DNA of 64,000 nucleotides, taken from contig NC_014501.1 in the NCBI RefSeq assembly GCF_000147335.1, forward strand, positions 930,001 through 994,000. Reading direction: 5' to 3'. Source of the DNA: Gloeothece verrucosa PCC 7822 (lineage in GTDB: Bacteria; Cyanobacteriota; Cyanobacteriia; Cyanobacteriales; Microcystaceae). Below are positions 8,784-15,495 of this stretch, one piece after another (position 1 is the stretch's first letter; each line of letters begins with the position of its first letter). The notes below the pieces were generated by a model. It saw nothing but the letters and a program-made list of their open reading frames with translations. It had not been told where the DNA came from and did not search any database. A program made the position numbers and the translations under genes.

Positions 8784-9441
8784 CTAAGCAATATTTGAAA
8801 ATAGCTGTCCGTAAAGCGGGAGATTGTGGTACTGTTCGAGACGATTTAACCATTCTTGCTCATGTTGCTCTAATTCCTCTGTTTCTAGGCTAAAAAGCTG
8901 TACGGTATTGGGAGTGATGACCATAATCAACCCTTGAGGTATGGACACACCGAAAAGGCATTCATAAGCCGTACGGGTTTGCAGCAATTTGAAGTTTTGC
9001 ATCCGTTAGCCATTGCGATCTTTTCTCCCGATGACTCGTCTTAAAATCGAATAAGGTTAAAACGCCATTCCAATAAGCCAGTAAATCAAGCGTTCCGGCA
9101 TATTGAAACCTTGGATGATAAACAGGTTTCTCACTGGCCACTACCTCCCCAATTGCCCCCAGAATTTTCCTTGCCTCATTCCAAAACTCGCTCACATCGG
9201 TGGGACATTCCAGTTCTTCTCCCTTAAATCTGGCTTCAATGAGCTTGTGTATGACTTTACCTCGTTCGGCGGCTAAGGAGCGAAGTTTTTCGGCTTCAGA
9301 ACCATTACGTTTATGCCAATTCCTCAACCTTGTGCGCCCTTCTTCGGGCATGGTTGCTTGTAGAATGGTCGTAACACTGGGAAAAAGACCGTAGGGAGTT
9401 TCGTAGAATTTCCCCCCTGACGGTAACTTAATAATTTTCAT
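8784..9441 (-). pseudogene. PD-(D/E)XK nuclease, frameshifted
   Basis: The first frame (9441 to 8962) gives MKIIKLPSGGKFYETP, PSVTTIL, and the nuclease core YAGTLDLLAYWNGVLTLFDFKTS. In it D of GTLDL and DFK of DFKTS are the catalytic PD-(D/E)XK residues. It ends early at NPYGL. The second frame (9002 to 8784) continues naturally with AYECLFGVSIPQGLIMVI, then a short tail. The join lies near 8980, where relatives read LQIAAY..AYE; one extra A or two lost bases explains it. Cas4/RecB/MGME1-like exonucleases of this size are common on cyanobacterial plasmids. The adjacent RecD2 is broken too. Confidence 0.7.
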
Positions 9442-9446
9442 GGCGA

Positions 9447-9683
9447 TTATTCCTCTTTTCGCTCAAAATACCGACACATATTATCTTCGTCTGCGATCGC
9501 TGCTTGAATGGGGTCAATAGCGCAGGGTAAATAAGGATTGTCATCAAAATAGGCGCAGTTACGACAACATTGACGACGTTTGGCAAGGATTTTTTGGTAC
9601 TTTTCCTCAACCTTCCGATAAATCTGATGATTGATCAAAGCGCGACGGCAAGTAGAACCGAGATTAAAATTCAAGTTAGACAT
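9447..9683 (-). CDS. Small cysteine-motif plasmid protein
   Basis: The protein has 78 residues with CCRNCAYFDDNPYLPCAIDP and a final CRYFE. The Cys residues could bind zinc or a cluster. An excellent ribosome site, AGGAGG, precedes the ATG at 9683. Five bases separate its stop from the start of the nuclease at 9441, so it heads an operon with that gene. I recognise it as a recurring type of small cyanobacterial plasmid protein but know no function. Confidence 0.65.
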   Translation of the reverse strand: MSNLNFNLGSTCRRALINHQIYRKVEEKYQKILAKRRQCCRNCAYFDDNPYLPCAIDPIQAAIADEDNMCRYFERKEE

Positions 9684-9718
9684 CGACCCTTCCTCCTGGC
9701 AAAAATCATGCCTCGCCT

Positions 9719-9762
9719 AAAAAAAAAGAAGCAGCAGGTTACATACAGTAACCCGCTACTTC
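9719..9762 (-). terminator. Rho-independent terminator
   Basis: On the minus strand GAAGTAGCGGGTTAC and GTAACCTGCTGCTTC pair with a five-base loop and are followed by nine T. It stands just past the stop of the gene at 9785-10402 and before the start at 9683. It clearly ends the upstream transcript. Confidence 0.8.
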
Positions 9763-9784
9763 CAAACCACTATCAGCGATCAGA

Positions 9785-10402
9785 TTATCGTCCATTCACA
9801 AAAGCCGAGCTTTCCAACTCGCTTGCTTTAGCAGAGGACATCAGGAGTTCAATTTCATCAGGAGACATACCATCGATCGGAATTAGATTCACCGACAAAT
9901 CAATCATTTTGGGATTATTTGCCATGAAATCAGCAATATGTTCAAGCTGTTTGATCTCTTCGTCGGTTTCCCGTTCGCGCCAATCCCAAGCAACACTGTA
10001 ATAGTCGCCTTTGTCCCCATTGTGTTTGAGGAATGAGCCTTTGAAGATACCGAGGGCAGGTTCTCTCTTTTCCATCAATTCCGTGACTTTCTGAGAGAAT
10101 TGAGCGATACTACGCTTCTTGAGGTAGGTTAGACAGACAGTATTCTTGGGTAGAATGTCACAACCAGGGGCAGCAACGAACCACACTTGTAACCAGAATG
10201 AATTGGTTATTTTGCCGAGATTGCCGAAGAATTGAGCGACTTTAATAATGGAAATTTCAAATTCTTTGCCCCGATAATCCTCTTCTCCTACCTTCCATTG
10301 TCCCAAACGACAATCATTTCTGAGGTTAAAGGGGACTTGAGGCATGAAAATTGAATTTTGAGGACGAGTGCCAAAAACTGAAAATTTTGCTAAATTACTC
10401 AT
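9785..10402 (-). CDS. Conserved cyanobacterial plasmid protein
   Basis: The protein has 205 residues, MSNLAKFSVFGTRPQ onward, with a beta-rich first two thirds (WKVGEEDYRGKEFEISIIKV, SFWLQVWFVAAPGC, YYSVAWDWRERE) and a helical acidic tail. No signal peptide or membrane segment is visible. The layout recalls small OB-fold or ssDNA-binding-like plasmid proteins, but I cannot assign it. A ribosome site AAGGAAA precedes the ATG. A long leader with a hairpin lies upstream and a strong terminator downstream, so it forms a single-gene unit. Confidence 0.6.
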   Translation of the reverse strand: MSNLAKFSVFGTRPQNSIFMPQVPFNLRNDCRLGQWKVGEEDYRGKEFEISIIKVAQFFGNLGKITNSFWLQVWFVAAPGCDILPKNTVCLTYLKKRSIAQFSQKVTELMEKREPALGIFKGSFLKHNGDKGDYYSVAWDWRERETDEEIKQLEHIADFMANNPKMIDLSVNLIPIDGMSPDEIELLMSSAKASELESSAFVNGR

Positions 10403-10471
10403 GACTTTAATTTCCTTTTTCTTGCTTTAAGAAAGTTTAACTTTCGCGTGTTGATGGATGCGCGACCCCCA

Positions 10472-10527
10472 AGAAAAGAGGCAGGGTGAGAAAAAGACAT
10501 AAATTCCCTCATTCTTCCTGCCTTCTA
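10472..10527 (-). promoter_or_regulatory. Leader hairpin before the gene at 9785-10402
   Basis: Stem arms built on GGCAGG (10480-10485) and CCTGCC (10518-10523), extended by A/G-rich and T/C-rich sequence, enclose a loop of about 30 bases. It lies 70-125 bp ahead of the start at 10402, just after the GGGCTAACGCC motif at 10545-10555. It could be an attenuator or an mRNA-stabilising structure. Confidence 0.4.
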
Positions 10528-10544
10528 ACTTTTTTTCTCAAATG

Positions 10545-10555
10545 GCGTTAGCCCT
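10545..10555 (-). promoter_or_regulatory. GGGCTAACGCC leader motif
   Basis: This 11-base imperfect palindrome belongs to a small family of GGGC(T)A(T/A)CGCC(C) motifs at 10986-10997, 13028-13039, 13259-13270 and 15485-15495. Each one stands at the head of an untranslated leader before a small minus-strand plasmid gene. Confidence 0.45.
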
Positions 10556-10557
10556 TC

Positions 10558-10740
10558 TCAAACGTGAACCTTTCTTAAACGTGGTGGCCACCTTGTATCA
10601 ATTTCTTGTGTCAGTTTGTGAATATGCCAGCGAATCAAAAAGTGAGCTTTAGGCTTGACCTGACCAGAGTTTAAAAGGTGGATATAATGCTGTTGGTGAA
10701 AGACTAATTCTTGGTAACAGAGAAGTCTTCTCATTCTCAT
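10558..10740 (-). CDS. Small basic plasmid protein
   Basis: The product has 60 residues, MRMRRLLCYQELVFHQQHY onward, with QVKPKAHFLIRWHIHKLTQEI. It is strongly basic. The gene at 14858-15025 encodes a clear relative (CYQELLLHREHY, QVKPKARRLIRRHIGKLT), which supports it as a real gene despite its size. The start overlaps the stop of the upstream gene by four bases (ATGA). A nucleic-acid-binding role is possible from composition only. Confidence 0.6.
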   Translation of the reverse strand: MRMRRLLCYQELVFHQQHYIHLLNSGQVKPKAHFLIRWHIHKLTQEIDTRWPPRLRKVHV

Positions 10741-10952
10741 GCTTTACCTCCACAAAATTTACTATTTTCAATCACTTCTCTGGCTCCTGCATCGTCGGCT
10801 GCGTGGATAGTCAGCACAGACAGAGCCTTGTGATGTTCGGCCAAAAGATGGCGGTAAGCCTGTTGGTCAGCTAATAGACTTCTAACAAGTGATAAAGGCA
10901 ATTGACAGGCAACGTGGAGATGCAGGGATTGGTTGCTTTGTGATGCAATCAT
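10737..10952 (-). CDS. Small plasmid protein, unknown
   Basis: The product has 71 residues, MIASQSNQSLHLHVACQLP then LSLVRSLLADQQAYRHLLA and LSVLTIHAADDAGAREVIE. A very good ribosome site (AGGAGGAAATT) precedes the ATG at 10952. Its stop overlaps the next gene (ATGA), giving a two-gene unit. The fold looks alpha/beta. No family recognised. The start is 34 bp behind the GGGC-GATA-GCCC leader hairpin at 10986-10997. Confidence 0.6.
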   Translation of the reverse strand: MIASQSNQSLHLHVACQLPLSLVRSLLADQQAYRHLLAEHHKALSVLTIHAADDAGAREVIENSKFCGGKA

Positions 10953-10985
10953 AATTTCCTCCTAGCAATACGCTCACAATCCGAT

Positions 10986-10997
10986 GGGCGATAGCCC
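10986..10997 (-). promoter_or_regulatory. GGGC-GATA-GCCC leader hairpin
   Basis: Four-base arms GGGC/GCCC flank a GATA/TATC tetraloop. On the minus strand the text continues CCCATCGGATTGTGAGCG, almost the same as after the copy at 13028-13039 (CCCATTAAATTGTGAGCA). It begins the leader of the two-gene unit 10952-10558. Confidence 0.5.
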
Positions 10998-11044
10998 TAT
11001 CAAACAGTTTTTTAAGAGGATAATTTCAATAGTTTGCCGAGCTT

Positions 11045-11674
11045 TTAAATTTCTAATTCGAGTTCTTTAACTAAATAATCTCCTAAAAACTCGAAATCAA
11101 CTTTTTCTAAAGCTAACCTTAACAAGGGTTCAATAAAGGTTAATTCATGTTCGATTAAGGGGTCAACTTCAAGATTAAAATTCAAATCCGACAAATCAAA
11201 TTCAGATTCATCTTCAGTTTTTGACCAAGCAAAATGAAGTTCTAAAAACTTTTTCGCTAAATAACCAGAAGGAGAGTCTTCTAATGGACACTCTTGATAC
11301 CAAACTCTCATAAGCTTGGCAAACTCAGGATCATAACAATTTTTCTCTTCCCAATAAAGCTCAGAAAGAGCATCTTTTAACCACGAGAATATAATGGATG
11401 TTTCGGCATTAATTTCGGCTACTTGTCCCGATAAATTTGAGGAGGACTGCTGTTTATCTTTGATTAGTTGTCTTAAAGCTTGCTTCCAAGTAGCGGCTGT
11501 ACTGGCATCAGGATAAATATCGATTAATTCAATTAACTCTTGGCGCGATTTTGGGTTCAATTCGTTTTGTACGCGGTTGCCCAATAGGACTATTGCTCGT
11601 TCCATTGAAGCAATTGAACCAGGAATTTTTTGGGGAAGCGGTTTAATCTCTTCTGGGGTTGAGCGTTTTTTCAT
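11045..11674 (-). CDS. Hypothetical helical protein
   Basis: The product has 209 residues from the ATG at 11674 (MKKRSTPEEIKPLPQK). It is mainly helical and acidic, with RAIVLLGNRVQNELNPKSRQ, ALRQLIKDKQQSS, and a C-terminal Glu/Leu-rich half ending LVKELELEI. No family recognised, no membrane segment. No clear ribosome site is seen. The region directly upstream is a decayed piece of a BRO-N gene with the family palindrome, so the promoter may be made from that remnant. Confidence 0.5.
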   Translation of the reverse strand: MKKRSTPEEIKPLPQKIPGSIASMERAIVLLGNRVQNELNPKSRQELIELIDIYPDASTAATWKQALRQLIKDKQQSSSNLSGQVAEINAETSIIFSWLKDALSELYWEEKNCYDPEFAKLMRVWYQECPLEDSPSGYLAKKFLELHFAWSKTEDESEFDLSDLNFNLEVDPLIEHELTFIEPLLRLALEKVDFEFLGDYLVKELELEI

Positions 11675-11679
11675 CAACG

Positions 11680-11727
11680 AAGCATTTTTGATGGATCAGC
11701 AAGGGTGTATATACTATACACACCCTA
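11680..11727 (-). pseudogene. BRO-N gene remnant with palindrome
   Basis: Read on the minus strand, one frame gives GVYSIYTLADPSKMLR, which lines up with GMYSIHTPGGEQEMLT of the BRO-N protein at 1995-2687. The DNA AAGCATTTTTGATGGATCA followed by AGGGTGTATA also matches the intact gene. The palindrome GGGTGT...ACACCC (11703-11725) is retained. Only about 48 bp survive, so the claim rests on two aligned blocks and on the similar remnant at 14.7 kb. Confidence 0.45.
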
Positions 11728-11832
11728 AGAATGACCGACAACTGAAGACAGTATTATTTGAATTTTGCAGCATGGCCAAAGCCTTCTGGGGTAAAAGCTT
11801 GAAGCATTTAAGACAAGTTATTGGCAGCATGA

Positions 11833-12019
11833 TATAGCCTTTTTGAAATGCGTGAGATACAACTTACTTTTATCCCCTATTCCCTGTTCCCTATTCCCTG
11901 TTCCCTGTTCCCTATTCCCTGTTCCCTGTTCCCTATTCCCTGTTCCCTGTTCCCTATTCCCTGTTCCCTGTTTCTTAAAAGGAATAACTGCGTATCTCAC
12001 TAAATAGAAAACTGCTATA
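11833..12019. mobile_element. MITE-like element with 28-bp terminal inverted repeats
   Basis: The left end 11833-11860 and the right end 11992-12019 (inverted) both read TATAGC, six bases including TTTT, seven variable bases, then GTGAGATAC. The spacing is the same in both. The ends enclose 131 bp made mostly of the heptamer array at 11875-11972. There is no transposase, so if mobile it must be moved by one in trans. The reading frame TGNREQG... across it is an artefact of the heptamers. Confidence 0.6.
11875..11972. repeat. 14-unit heptanucleotide tandem repeat
   Basis: Exactly 14 units of CCCTATT or CCCTGTT (98 bp). After the first two units the order is ATT, GTT, GTT repeated, so the higher-order period is 21 bp. 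This is the classical cyanobacterial short tandem repeat type. Confidence 0.9.
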
Positions 12020-12050
12020 AAAAGGATACGGTTATTAACCGCACCCTTTT
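12020..12050. repeat. Palindrome, AAAAGGATACGGTT type
   Basis: The 14-base arms AAAAGGATACGGTT and AACCGCACCCTTTT flank ATT and match at 12 of 14 positions. The closest relative in the window is 14664-14690. It directly abuts the right end of the MITE-like element and lies 83 bp beyond the stop of the antirepressor-like gene 12133-12954. Confidence 0.5.
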
Positions 12051-12132
12051 CATTCAGTCTCCAAAAACCTTGGGTATCCTGGCTATTTATCCCCAATTTG
12101 ATTTAAGCTCCTATTGTAGCTTGGATAATCTC

Positions 12133-12954
12133 CTATGCTACGGAATAAAGAGCGTCAATCATTCCATCTTTCTCTATCTGATCGATGAGGCTTGTCCGTT
12201 TATTACGAGAACGAGCTTTAACATCATAGTGATAGCGGTATTTAAACTGGCGGTAAAGGTGACTAAAGAAATCTTTATAAGCCACACCGCTAGAATAGCA
12301 ATAAGTGCGTACCAGCAAGACAACTTTATCCCTTACAGTCATCTGTTGTGCCTGTTCAGCAGAAAAGGGGATAATTTCTAGGTCTGATTCCGCTTGTTTT
12401 TGGATAGCGACTAACGACAGCAAAACTTCATCTTGACTTTCTTGAGCTTTCTTGATGTCCTCAGTTTGTGCGGCTAAAACTTCCACTTCGTTCTTGACAG
12501 TTTTAACATCAGAGTGAATCAATTTTAGTTGTCGCTCCTGTTCGACAAACTGTTGAGCCACTGACAATAAATACTCGGCTTGGCTGAGAGGTTTTTGCCA
12601 GCCTAATTCTTGCTGCACCCAAGCCCGAAATCCTAGAGTGGCAAAAGCTCGATAAACTAACTTTGCTTGAGGGTTAGCCGCACGAGAATCAAAGCAATAA
12701 TATTCAATGATGGCGGCGACTAGAATATCGGGTAAGTTACCATCGCTAAAGTCTTGTCCGGCAAAGGGTTGAAGGCTTGGCGATTTCTTTAAATTACCAC
12801 TAGCGATACGCTTTAGTAGCTTAAGAATTGAGGGATGCTCAACTCCTACCAACCGGGCTACAGCACGACGGGACGCAAAGGCTCGACCTTGCTCATCAAT
12901 GGTAAACTCAGACCGAATATCTTCCGATAAATGGTAAATCGAAATATTGTTCAT
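12133..12954 (-). CDS. Phage antirepressor-like protein (ORF6C-type C-terminus)
   Basis: The product has 273 residues from the ATG at 12954 (MNNISIYHLSEDIRSEF). An upstream in-frame start exists but adds an unlikely basic stretch. The N-terminus, FTIDEQGRAFASRRAVARLVGVEHPSI, looks like a winged or Rha-like DNA-binding part. A coiled coil follows (about 130-190, EQERQLKLIHSDVKTVKNEV). The C-terminus, DKVVLLVRTYCYSSGVAYKDFFSHLYRQFKYRYHYDVKAR, resembles the ORF6C domain of phage antirepressors. It is preceded by a leader with the GGGC-GATA-GCCC motif. Confidence 0.6.
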   Translation of the reverse strand: MNNISIYHLSEDIRSEFTIDEQGRAFASRRAVARLVGVEHPSILKLLKRIASGNLKKSPSLQPFAGQDFSDGNLPDILVAAIIEYYCFDSRAANPQAKLVYRAFATLGFRAWVQQELGWQKPLSQAEYLLSVAQQFVEQERQLKLIHSDVKTVKNEVEVLAAQTEDIKKAQESQDEVLLSLVAIQKQAESDLEIIPFSAEQAQQMTVRDKVVLLVRTYCYSSGVAYKDFFSHLYRQFKYRYHYDVKARSRNKRTSLIDQIEKDGMIDALYSVA

Positions 12955-13015
12955 CTTTATTCTATTCCTGTTTTGTAATAATCTTTTTTTCAACTAAAAT
13001 CTGTCTTCAAACTGC

Positions 13016-13192
13016 TCACAATTTAATGGGCGATAGCCCGACTAATAAGTTTTTAGTTGACAAACTTTGCTGAGTGTGGTGAATCTCCTGAGCTTCATCT
13101 GCGTGGTATTCGACAAAGAAAGCAACCCTTGCGATCGTGAATTTATTGGTCAGCCACCCGCTAACCAGTGATAAATCGAACAGGTTGCTCAT
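13016..13192 (-). CDS. Small hypothetical protein
   Basis: The product has 58 residues from the ATG at 13192, MSNLFDLSLVSGWLTNKF to GLSPIKL. It contains an alpha/beta-like FTIARVAFFVEYHADEA. The last codons overlap the GGGC-GATA-GCCC motif that begins the leader of the next gene. No family recognised. It is supported by its own leader motif at 13259-13270 and by its place in the string of small minus-strand plasmid genes. Confidence 0.45.
   Translation of the reverse strand: MSNLFDLSLVSGWLTNKFTIARVAFFVEYHADEAQEIHHTQQSLSTKNLLVGLSPIKL
13028..13039 (-). promoter_or_regulatory. GGGC-GATA-GCCC leader hairpin
   Basis: Same 12-base hairpin as at 10986-10997 and 13259-13270. It starts the leader of the antirepressor-like gene at 12954. 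The text after it (TTTGAAGACAG, then AAAAAAAG, ATTACAAAAC) is also shared with the leader at 13259. Confidence 0.5.
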
Positions 13193-13258
13193 ATCTACTT
13201 TTGTTTTGTAATCCCTTTTTGAACGACAACCTGTTTTCAAGTGGCGTTCTAATCTAAT

Positions 13259-13270
13259 GGGCGATAGCCC
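13259..13270 (-). promoter_or_regulatory. GGGC-GATA-GCCC leader hairpin
   Basis: Third identical 12-base hairpin. It starts the 66-base leader before the ATG at 13192. That leader shares CTTGAAAACAG and GGGATTACAAAACA with the leader of the gene at 12954, so the whole leader, not only the hairpin, is duplicated. Confidence 0.5.
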
Positions 13271-13343
13271 CTAGGGAAGTTTTCAAAGGATTCCAAAATT
13301 CAAATAGGGCTTAAAAACTTTTAGCAGCCTAATTTTGTACTAT

Positions 13344-13790
13344 CTAAAGGCAAGGATCTTCTTCGGGAGGATGCCAACCTCCTTGTTTCCACAAGCTTCT
13401 GGATCTTTGAATAAAACGATCATTACGGCGTTCGTCATTAAGATCTAGGCGCTCACAAGTAGCTCTACCAATAGCGGTAATACCGATAATTTTTGTTCCA
13501 TCAACTGTCCACACAAAATGCTCTGACCATTGTGAGAGCCGGGGATTAAATAAAGACGCTTCCTGCTGAGTTTGTGGATCAATGCCTGAAACGAAATTAT
13601 AATGACGTTCATTACAACGACGACAAGCCAAGGCAAGATTATTTATATCATCCGTTCCACCAATTGATTTTGGCAAAATATGATCAATAGTTAAAGGGGA
13701 TGTACTAAGAAATTCAAGATAATGACAATATTCACAGCGATAATTTGCCCGTTCTCGTACTAAGTCTAAAACTTTTTTAGGAATTGTCAC
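13344..13790 (-). CDS. HNH endonuclease
   Basis: The product has 148 residues. The HNH core is plain: CEYCHYLEF, LTIDHILPKSIGGTDD, NNLALACRRCNERHYN, with four zinc-binding Cys and the catalytic His of the DH pair. The remainder, LFNPRLSQWSEHFVW, is typical of cyanobacterial stand-alone HNH proteins. The start is GTG at 13790, inside the stop of the upstream gene (CGTGA), so the two are coupled. Such genes occur as mobile or defence-associated nucleases. Confidence 0.85.
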   Translation of the reverse strand: MTIPKKVLDLVRERANYRCEYCHYLEFLSTSPLTIDHILPKSIGGTDDINNLALACRRCNERHYNFVSGIDPQTQQEASLFNPRLSQWSEHFVWTVDGTKIIGITAIGRATCERLDLNDERRNDRFIQRSRSLWKQGGWHPPEEDPCL

Positions 13791-14023
13791 GATTGAGAAA
13801 CGATAATAGCGTTAATATAACTAAAAATGGTATCTAACTCACTGATGGCTTCTAACTCGGCTGTTTCTTCTGGGTTCAGATTATCCGCTTTTTTCTTATC
13901 GAGTAGTTCTTGTAAGCGATTACTCAATTCTTCAGTAAATTTAAACAGTGTGAGATGATTGACTTGTTCGGTTCGGATTCCTCCGGTTAGCCAAGCTGAC
14001 GGTTTTACAACAACGGGATTCAT
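13787..14023 (-). CDS. Small partner of the HNH endonuclease
   Basis: The product has 78 residues, MNPVVVKPSAWLTGGIRTE, then a helical part with ELSNRLQELLDKKKADNL and AELEAISELDTIFSYINAI. It precedes and overlaps the HNH gene by four bases. In other cyanobacteria small helical proteins commonly precede HNH genes of this type. A regulator or antitoxin role is possible but not shown. Confidence 0.6.
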   Translation of the reverse strand: MNPVVVKPSAWLTGGIRTEQVNHLTLFKFTEELSNRLQELLDKKKADNLNPEETAELEAISELDTIFSYINAIIVSQS

Positions 14024-14116
14024 CGCTTTAGGGATAATAAACTAACTTTAAACTTTATATCTATTTTAGCTTAAGGACAAAATCTTGGTTGTTCAATTTT
14101 AACTGCATCAACACTT

Positions 14117-14614
14117 ATGAAGCCACATTATCCTTTTTGGAAAAAATATTCTATTTTAGAAGATTTAGAAGCGGATTTCTCCATTGAGAATTTACCGACT
14201 TATGAAGATTACCTTAATAGCCGTACAGTTGAAAAGATTTGGTATAACAAAGAATCTAATGTGTCTCCAGCAATAAGAAGCTTTATGCAAGAGTGTCTTG
14301 TGGCGAATTTATCCGTTAAGGAATTCAGGCAATTATTTGAAGACGAAATATATATCGATATAATAGAAGGAGAAATTTCAGCCGGATATAAGGAAAAATG
14401 TTACTACCAATATCAAGGTAAATGTCTTTACTTAAGACATAAATTTAAAGATACCATTGTAGGAAATTATCCTTTACTCGGTTCAGGTTTTTCTGAAGCA
14501 CTCAAAATTTCTCCAGAAGTTTTTGAAGATTTTTTTGGGGATTGTTGGCATTTGATGTATATCGGGGCGTGGAAGCATCAACAACTGACTCAAATTGTAT
14601 CTTCTCGTGATTGA
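14117..14614 (+). CDS. Hypothetical protein
   Basis: The product has 165 residues, MKPHYPFWKKYSILEDLEA onward, with aromatic-rich blocks (YLNSRTVEKIWYN, CYYQYQGKCLYLRHKFKD, DCWHLMYIGAWKH). It is acidic and soluble by composition, and I do not recognise it. It is the only plus-strand gene in this part and is divergent from the HNH pair. Confidence 0.5.
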   Translation: MKPHYPFWKKYSILEDLEADFSIENLPTYEDYLNSRTVEKIWYNKESNVSPAIRSFMQECLVANLSVKEFRQLFEDEIYIDIIEGEISAGYKEKCYYQYQGKCLYLRHKFKDTIVGNYPLLGSGFSEALKISPEVFEDFFGDCWHLMYIGAWKHQQLTQIVSSRD

Positions 14615-14663
14615 AGCTCAAACCCATCTACACAGATTTGACTCAAGAATTTGCGATCGCGCC

Positions 14664-14690
14664 AAGGATACGTATATTAACGATACCCTT
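14664..14690. repeat. Palindrome, AAAAGGGT...ATCCTT type
   Basis: Imperfect arms AAGGATACGT and ACGATACCCTT around ATATT. It resembles 12020-12050 and lies 100 bp from the better palindrome at 14789-14815. Confidence 0.35.
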
Positions 14691-14714
14691 TTTGCAGAGA
14701 GTGAAATTTATCCC

Positions 14715-14848
14715 TTGGTTACAGTGAGAGCGAGGCTTGAAACGAGCAAGCCTACATCAGGCTCACGCAAGCATTTTCTATTGCTCAGGAGGGTGTATAT
14801 ATTACATACACCCTCTTCATCCTCATCTTACTTGCTCTGTGTTGAGAC
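14715..14848 (-). pseudogene. BRO-N gene remnant with near-perfect palindrome
   Basis: About 110 bases line up with the intact BRO-N gene at 2430-2560: TTGG(T/C)TACAG, a TTGAAA block, CAGG(C/T)TCA, AAGCATTT, then the palindrome and CTTCATC. The minus frame gives GVCNIYTLLSNRKCLREPD, matching GMYSIHTPGGEQEMLTVTEPG loosely. The palindrome (14789-14815) has arms GAGGGTGTATAT and ACATACACCCTC with ATT between and one mismatch. It is the second decayed relative of the gene in this window. Confidence 0.55.
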
Positions 14849-14857
14849 AAGCTCACT

Positions 14858-15025
14858 TTAGCCAACTCTGGAAATGACCACATTTCGAGCGATCATGCCG
14901 GTCAGTTTGCCAATGTGACGACGAATTAAGCGACGAGCTTTTGGTTTGACTTGCTTGGACTGTAAAAGGAGGCTATAATGCTCTCTATGGAGCAGCAATT
15001 CTTGGTAACAAAAAATTTTTTTCAT
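14858..15025 (-). CDS. Small basic plasmid protein, relative of 10558-10740
   Basis: The product has 55 residues, MKKIFCYQELLLHREHYS, LLLQSKQVKPKARRLIRRH, ending ARNVVISRVG. It aligns with the product of 10558-10740 over CYQEL, QVKPKA and LIR.HI.KLT. The conservation of protein sequence between two distant copies is the main support for both genes. It lies 22 bp downstream of the gene at 15048-15416, so probably in the same transcript. Confidence 0.6.
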   Translation of the reverse strand: MKKIFCYQELLLHREHYSLLLQSKQVKPKARRLIRRHIGKLTGMIARNVVISRVG

Positions 15026-15047
15026 GGCTGTAAATTGGTAAAAATTA

Positions 15048-15416
15048 CTAAAATACGGACTCTAGTTCGGGTTGCCAAAAGTCAGCGATAGCCCATTCAG
15101 ATAGGTCAAGCAAAGATTGCAGCGCGGTTTCTAGGGCATTTCTCGTAATCTCATTAACTGTCAAGTCAATGACCACAGAGTCAACCGGAACCGCATAGCC
15201 ACAGTCATCCTCTTCGACAGCTTTACTGTGAAGCTGAACTTTAACTGTCTTGGGCGGCTCAATGCTTACTAACTCGCAGTCATGGGTTTTGGGATGATGC
15301 TTTCGTGCAGATTGGTTAAATGCGTGACACCACCCTCTATCCCGTTCGTCTTGGTAGTCCTCGAAGAAAGTGCAGGACTCGCAGGTTTCAGTAAGTTTGG
15401 GAAAATTTTGCGTCAT
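15048..15416 (-). CDS. Cysteine-motif plasmid protein
   Basis: The product has 122 residues from the ATG at 15416 (MTQNFPKLTETCESCTFFED). A TTG five codons earlier is possible but less likely. Cys residues in CESC, WCHAF and DCELV suggest a metal site like that of the small Cys protein at 9447-9683 (both have a CxxCxxFxD block). The C-terminal half is alpha/beta with VPVDSVVIDLTVNEITRNAL. The function is unknown. Confidence 0.55.
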   Translation of the reverse strand: MTQNFPKLTETCESCTFFEDYQDERDRGWCHAFNQSARKHHPKTHDCELVSIEPPKTVKVQLHSKAVEEDDCGYAVPVDSVVIDLTVNEITRNALETALQSLLDLSEWAIADFWQPELESVF

Positions 15417-15442
15417 AATGGATTCAATCAAGTTTTAATGGA

Positions 15443-15495
15443 GAAAGCTGCTTGTCGTTCCACAAACAGCTTTCGTATTTAAAAGGCGTTAGCCC
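15443..15495 (-). promoter_or_regulatory. Leader with GGGCTAACGCC motif and long hairpin
   Basis: The motif GGGCTAACGCC (15485-15495, minus) is followed by a 13-base stem, GAAAGCTGTTTGT paired with ACAAGCAGCTTTC (12 of 13), with a six-base loop at 15456-15461. It lies 27 bp ahead of the start at 15416. There is no T-run, so it is more likely an mRNA structure or regulator site than a terminator. Confidence 0.5.

Noticed and set aside
11875..11972. CRISPR-like array
   Set aside because: Units are 7 bp in tandem without spacers; no cas genes nearby.
11818..12096. Minus-strand frame encoding TGNREQG repeats
   Set aside because: It is translation of the non-coding heptamer array inside the MITE-like element.
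14595..14861. 88-codon plus-strand frame
   Set aside because: Antisense to the BRO-N remnant; the matching antisense frame exists opposite the intact BRO-N gene.
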